From: Chromera velia
Taxonomy: Eukaryota > Sar > Chromeraceae
Assembly: GCA_018398765.1 (NCBI GenBank)
Contig: JAHBMJ010001821.1
Location: 1-25,710, forward strand
DNA: 25,710 bases
Direction: 5' to 3'
Below the pieces are notes generated by a model. That model made no database searches, had not been told where the DNA came from, and worked only from the letters and a program-made list of their open reading frames with translations. Below, one piece after another: positions 21,428 to 25,710 of this stretch (position 1 is the stretch's first letter; each line of letters begins with the position of its first letter). A program made the translations under genes and the position numbers.

Positions 21428-21654
21428 CTAGGCACCGGCTAGAGAAAAAAAAAAAAATCCCCCCAAACCCTTTTTTTTTTTTCTTTTTTTTTTTGTATCA
21501 GTCAAACAACTGTTGTTCAAGTGTTGTACAAGTGTTGTTTATGCGTTGCACAACTGTTGCTAAGTGTTGTTCAGGGTTGAAAAGTAAAAAAAAAAGAAAA
21601 AAAAAAAATTCCTCAAATCACTTTTTTTTTTTTTTTTCTCTAGCCGGCGCCTAG
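21428..21654. mobile_element. Foldback MITE-like element 2
   Basis: A 227-bp element with inverted repeats CTAGGCACCGGCTAGAGAAA at the left and CTAGGCGCCGGCTAGAGAAA (reverse complement) at the right, 19 of 20 identical, then long A/T runs. It shares the outermost CTAGGC with element 1, and its centre, reverse complemented, carries the same kind of repeats (ACAACACTTGT, ACAACACTTGA, ACAACAGTTGT). No coding capacity. The flanks (AGTTATGCA / GGTTATCCA, offset by 3 bp) give no clean target duplication. Confidence 0.6.
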
Positions 21655-21749
21655 CTAGGTTATCCATGTATAACATTTAATTTGAAGTGTACGTAACGGT
21701 TGAGGCAGTTGAGGCCCGGTATCTACTAGGGGCCGGGGGGCCTAGCTAA

Positions 21750-21825
21750 GCCCGGTGGTGAACCAGCTCCTTCTTAGACCCTCGGTAGGAGACTGTATGT
21801 AGGACCGCCACCTAAACCGCTACAC
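21750..21825 (-). other. Possible tRNA-related (SINE-like) patch
   Basis: On the minus strand, TAGCGGTTTAGGTGG (21822-21808) resembles a Pol III A box, and GGTTCACCACC (21764-21754), about 45 bp later, resembles a B box with two mismatches. No cloverleaf or 3' tail was verified. Confidence 0.2.
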
Positions 21826-22604
21826 TATTCAGTAGGAATCAGTATCATAACAGTATGGTAAAACGAGTTGCTATAGGTGAGTTGCTTAAGTTCACAATGA
21901 CTTCATATTATTACACTTACTCTTTACCTTTTACTATAGTTGTTGGATTTATATTTTAGCATAATTAACTAACTAATATCTTAGGCTTACTAGAGGCGGG
22001 CCCAAAGGGAACAGGCTAGGATTTGGCCCGGTAAACAAGCTTTCTTATATTTTTGTTTTCAATTTTAAAAATAATAAATATGTAGTATTATGATACTATT
22101 ATCTATGTAGTTCAATTATTATCATTTTAAAATCAAATTTAACTTTTAAAATTTAAGTTTAAAAATTTAAAGTATAAAAAGTGTGTTAAGGGGAGTTTGC
22201 GCCAGTCATGCAATGGAGCTTCCTACGTTTGATCATTAGTTTAATACGTGTGTACAGTGTAGCGTAACATCAATCATAAAAAAAATAACAATATTTCCCA
22301 ATATATTTCTAGGCCCAATATTTAAAGTATCTAACTAGGTCTGAGTAGGTATGAATAACGATAGCACGTCAGGGATATAACTATATTAAATATGTTCTAC
22401 GGTCCTTCAAGTTGCGTCAATTCTAAGGTCTTTGCCGCTGCCCTACGCTAACGCACTGCTGCTACCTCTGTGTGCTGGCCCGGCCTTTTTTTTGATTTAG
22501 TTACGTGCCACCAGTACCCCTGCTATCCCCGGTTGTGGATGCGGGATGCAGAAAGGGAGAGGGAGAGAGCTAGAAAGAGAAAGAAAGAAAACCAAAATGG
22601 ATAT

Positions 22605-24429
22605 TCAAAAATACAAAGCAAAAGGGGGGGCAAGCGCCATCATACACAGATCGAAGGTGGGGGTCGGCAAGTGCCCTTTCGGGGAGGAGGGGGATTCGTC
22701 TTTCGTTGTGATGCCGAGTTTTTTAAAGACTGTGGTGACAAAACTCTCCAAAGTCCCGAACCTACAGAGTGGAGGTGCGCGGTCGGGCATCAAAATTTTT
22801 CCAGAGCCTTTTCTGCTTCTTTTTCAGCATTCCCGTCTGTCACTCACTCACTCAATGGAAACCCGAAGCCCTCGCCCAATCTCTGCTTTACTTGCTTCAG
22901 CTCTAGCTTCTGCTGCACTTGCGCAGCGTCTGCACCTCTCGACTCTCAGCTCTTCCCTTCCCCCGCCTTCTCGCTCAGAGTCCGAACCATCGATTTCTTG
23001 GACCTCTATTTCATCTTCTTCTGTTGCATTTCTGCCGATTTCTTGGACCTCTATTTCATCTTCTTCTGTTGCATTTCTGCGGAGTTGGGGAGCAGGAACT
23101 TTGGCAGATGCCATGCAGATCTGCCGCAGAAAGCTGCCGGTCTCCGGCACCTTGCATCTCTGCGGGGCTGTTTGCCACATGAGGAGACTCTCCCCCCTCC
23201 ATGCTTTCCCTCAGCCCTTTCACGATCCTCTTCCTTCCTGTCTCGGCGGAAGCAAACCCCCCTCGTCGGTGCTGCAACACCCGTCACAGCAAGAACGACG
23301 GAAGAGCCGTCCAGAAAATCCCAAAATCGGCTGGGAACCTGATTTCTGCGTAGGGACTTGATCACCCCCTTGAGCTTCAGAGAGTCAAAATCGAATGCAT
23401 GAACCCCCACCCCTGCCCGCCAGAACAAGGCGGATACCCCAGGCATCTCCAGCAGCGAGGGTTTCTGTTGTATGTCTACAATACTCCTGCTATTCATTGT
23501 GAGGTTGTGAAGAAAGGCGTATTTGACGGTGATGGTGCCGTCTGGACTTGAATCGATCGAGGTCATGAAGGACGGTCTGATCAATGCTAAACCCCTCTTT
23601 ATGTGAACACTGTCCCCCCGTCCCCTGCCCCCGTCCCCTGCAGCTTTTGCAACCGCCCCCCTACCTGCCCGTCAATCGAACGACGGCATGGGTTCACTGC
23701 AGGGTGGCGGCAAGGAGCATCAGGCAGGGAAAGCACTGTCTTGCGGATGCAATCGAGGATCTCCTTGTACATGGTTATCAGATGCCCCTTTGGGTCTTCG
23801 TCTGTGAAATCGCTGAAAAAGTTATGGGCAGCTTCAGACTGTACCTGTCCTACGACGAGTACTTCCTGCACCCGTCTCTTTCTATATAGGATGGTAGACG
23901 GTGCCAAGGGACGACAATTTAAAACGAAAGTGATGTTTTTCTCCCTGCAGAGATTCGCAAGGGGACCTGTGTGTCCACCTCCACCCTGCGCGGTGCCTGT
24001 GCAGTCCAGTCATTCCACCTGTCTTGCAGAGTCTCGGCAAGATTGGGGAGCGAACTTCGAAGGCGGCCCCGAGAGAAGGCGACCTTGAAGATCCGTTCGG
24101 AGACCATCAGCTCGTGGGGGGGGGGCTGTGGTGACAGAAACATTTTCCCTGAGAGAGCTTTCTATGTGGCCGACAGGCATGAACTCTCCCCCGAAGCTTC
24201 GCAAAACTTCGTCCAAGTCTCCAGTCAGAGCTGCCCTTCCTTTGCCACACCAGAAGGTTCTTGACAGAGACGCCTGGTGGTGAGATGCAACAGCTGCAGA
24301 CAGGAGGGAGCATTTGCAATTCTTTGAATCATAGCGTCCACGAAAGCATGCATTATTCTTCAAAGGGGTAGAGAAGAGAAACCGGCGAGCGCACTGAAAA
24401 ACAAGAGAAGAAAGTGAGCGCGCAAACAT
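22605..24429 (-). CDS. Unrecognised multi-exon minus-strand gene
   Basis: Several exons share coding character and splice signals. The first candidate ATG is at 24429 (MFARSLSSLVFQCARRFLF, resembling a mitochondrial presequence), leading to TGDLDEVLRSFGGEFMPVGH. HELMVSERIFKVAFSRGRLR to DRWNDWTAQAPRR follows in another frame, with a C10 run (minus strand) between them. Exon about 23665-23889 carries EVLVVGQVQSEAAHNFFSDF and ends at a good GTAGGG donor. The exon starting at 23596 carries ITVKYAFLHNLTMNSRSIVD and VIKSLRRNQVPSRFWDFLDG. An exon around 22880-23160 carries a duplicated acidic EEDEIEVQEIGRNAT unit. The last exon, 22605-22761 after TCTGTAG, reads FGTLESFVTTVFKKLGITTK and ends with TGA. 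No domain recognised; several borders are unresolved. Confidence 0.55.
22991..23080. repeat. Perfect 45-bp tandem duplication in coding sequence
   Basis: Two identical 45-bp copies (22991-23035 and 23036-23080) add an in-frame 15-residue unit, EIEVQEIGRNATEED, to the minus-strand protein. No differences between copies, so the duplication is young or homogenised. Confidence 0.97.
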
Positions 24430-24554
24430 GCCAGACTCTCTATATATACCAGACTCACTGAAAGTGCATGAAGGAGCCCCGCAACGGTTGAGTCTCGACT
24501 GCATATGCATGCATTTTTGTTTCCTTATTAATTGACTTAATTCTTGGCATGTTC

Positions 24555-24598
24555 GTGTTGCATAATTAACTCTCGATCGTGTTGCATAATGTTGCATA
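24555..24598. promoter_or_regulatory. Repeated TCGTGTTGCATAAT motif
   Basis: The 14-bp sequence TCGTGTTGCATAAT occurs at 24553-24566 and 24577-24590, with GTTGCATA again immediately after. It lies upstream of the minus-strand gene at 22605-24429. The 24-bp spacing suggests paired factor binding sites, though a local duplication is equally possible. Confidence 0.4.
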
Positions 24599-24870
24599 TG
24601 GATTGCATGAATATAATTAAAAGGCGACACCGCGAGCTTGCGAGGCCAGCCTGCGTTTTAGCGTATACCAGATCGACGGAATTCCGCGCGAGCGCGCCGC
24701 CGCACAAAGAAAAACCGGCAATAAACGAATATGCAAAGGAAGAACTAAGAAGAAGACTCAAGGGACCAAGCTCTCTGCCAGTTCGGGGACGCTCGAAAAA
24801 GCCCTCTCGGCGTCCTAACGAGGCTCTGGTCAAGTTATTAGCACGCGGCTCTTCTGTCCTCACAAGGTCA
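24568..24870 (+). CDS. Doubtful plus-strand coding segment
   Basis: The frame contains KPAINEYAKEELRRRLKGPS and KKPSRRPNEALVKLLARGSS, which have protein-like charge and helix patterns. It begins near an ATG at 24601-24608 preceded by AT-rich DNA and could end at ACAAG|GTCAGC (about 24866). No family recognised, and the opposite strand is also open, so this may be chance. Confidence 0.25.
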
Positions 24871-25212
24871 GCTGATGGTTGCTGTGAACACTTACCAAAC
24901 ACTGTCACACGCTCCCAAGAGCACCACACTTTCCGCGGTACCCTCCTCTCACACAAGAACACCGCCCTTTCGCCTCAGTGGCACCCAAAGGGACCAGGTC
25001 CGCTCTCGCTTGCTTCCACACAGGATGCTCAGGCTCAAGAAAAGTCAGCCGCTGGTCGCGTCTACAAGCTGGCGCAACTCCAACACTTATGTATCTCAAC
25101 CCGATTACTTAACTGGTACATGCGATTCGATTCTCCCACTTTCCTTCTGCACTCTGCATGCAGGCAAGCGACGTGGGCTGGTGCTCACCAATGACGCCCC
25201 CGCCTGCCGTTC

Positions 25213-25361
25213 TCAAGCTTCCTGGTCTCCAGAGGCCAGTTTACACGCATCGTACAAGGTCTCTTCCTCAAGCAACACGTGAGCCAAAGACACGCAACAC
25301 ATGACGACACAGGCTTGTTCAGCTGCTTGTAACCATCTACAACTCCCTTCGTGAAATGCAG
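25213..25361 (-). CDS. 3'-terminal exon of a minus-strand gene at the right edge
   Basis: The open frame starts after an AG at 25362 and ends at TGA (25215-25213). It reads AAFHEGSCRWLQAAEQACVV, then MCCVSLAHVLLEEETLYDAC, KLASGDQEA. Helical, Cys-rich and without low complexity. Probably belongs with the exon at 25594-25710. No family recognised. Confidence 0.4.
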
Positions 25362-25593
25362 CTTGTGATATCAGGTGACATCACACTGGAAGTCTCCCAG
25401 ACGGCTCAGACACTTGCCATGGAGCTCCTCACGCCCAGATTAACGCGTGCGTGGCCCTTGCCTTGCAAGACTGTCTGACCTTTATTCCCCCCCCTGCGAC
25501 CTGCAGGCCAACGCAGTGGTCAGCGACTCCAGGGACAGAATTTGAATGGAAACCTTCACAGACGTTGGAAGAGCCGGCACCGGTGAGTCCTAC

Positions 25594-25710
25594 CTTCTCC
25601 CCTAAAATTACGTGCCGCACAGGCATTCCACACTTCTTTCACATCTCTGAGCACCTCCTTCAAACTATGCCTGCCACGTTCCAGCAAACACCCACTGGCA
25701 TCACTTACAT
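25594..25710 (-). CDS. Internal exon of a minus-strand gene, partial at the right edge
   Basis: The open frame enters from the right edge and ends at a GTAGGA donor (25593). It reads SDASGCLLERGRHSLKEVLR, then DVKEVWNACAARNFRGE. Strong amphipathic helix pattern. The link to the exon at 25213-25361 is inferred from strand and closeness; another exon may lie between them. Confidence 0.5.

Larger units (their letters stand above)
20741..22460. other. AT-rich island
   Basis: About 1.7 kb with many A/T homopolymers and no reading frame of 60 codons on either strand, in sharp contrast to the neighbouring DNA. It contains two foldback elements (20901-21138 and 21428-21654), a short GC-rich tRNA-like patch (21720-21830) and near-pure AT palindromes (22060-22180). 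Confidence 0.7.

Overview
The window looks like nuclear DNA of a unicellular alveolate-type alga, most likely a chromerid such as Chromera velia. This is inferred from spliceosomal GT-AG introns of tens to more than a thousand bases, very heavy CA/GA/GAAA/GTCT microsatellites, genes with long serine/glutamine-rich disordered stretches, and a bacterial-type class IIA aldolase. No marker gene fixes the species.

Layout. (1) 1-893: 5' part of an unrecognised minus-strand gene; its reading frame stays open to the window edge. (2) 894-6598: about 5.7 kb with no gene I can support, rich in microsatellites and holding a short dispersed duplication. (3) 6599 to about 12890, minus strand: a chain of exons, several with matching splice phases, that I read as one long gene for a largely disordered protein ending in a 565-residue Q/S/P-rich exon. 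(4) 13619-16093, plus strand: a complete three-exon class IIA fructose-bisphosphate aldolase, divergent from gene 3. (5) 18019-19498, plus strand: a two-exon membrane-anchored GILT-like thiol-reductase relative with an in-frame TGA between conserved halves of the domain and Ala in place of the second active-site Cys. (6) 19541-20740: a microsatellite hairpin cluster, then plain non-coding DNA. (7) About 20740-22460: an AT-rich island with two foldback (MITE-like) elements that share CTAGGC ends and an internal repeat of about 11 bp. (8) 22605-24429, minus strand: an unrecognised multi-exon gene with a perfect 45-bp coding duplication and a poly-C run where the coding frame shifts. (9) 24430-25710: an intergenic region with a repeated 14-bp motif, a doubtful plus-strand ORF, and exons of another minus-strand gene running off the right edge.

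The genes do not form an obvious pathway. The aldolase serves glycolysis/gluconeogenesis or the Calvin cycle. The GILT-like protein would act in the secretory or lysosome-like system. The other three genes are unrecognised. The observations most worth checking are the in-frame TGA in the GILT gene, the foldback element pair, and the phase-matched micro-exons of the large minus-strand gene. All exon borders were deduced by eye without transcripts.
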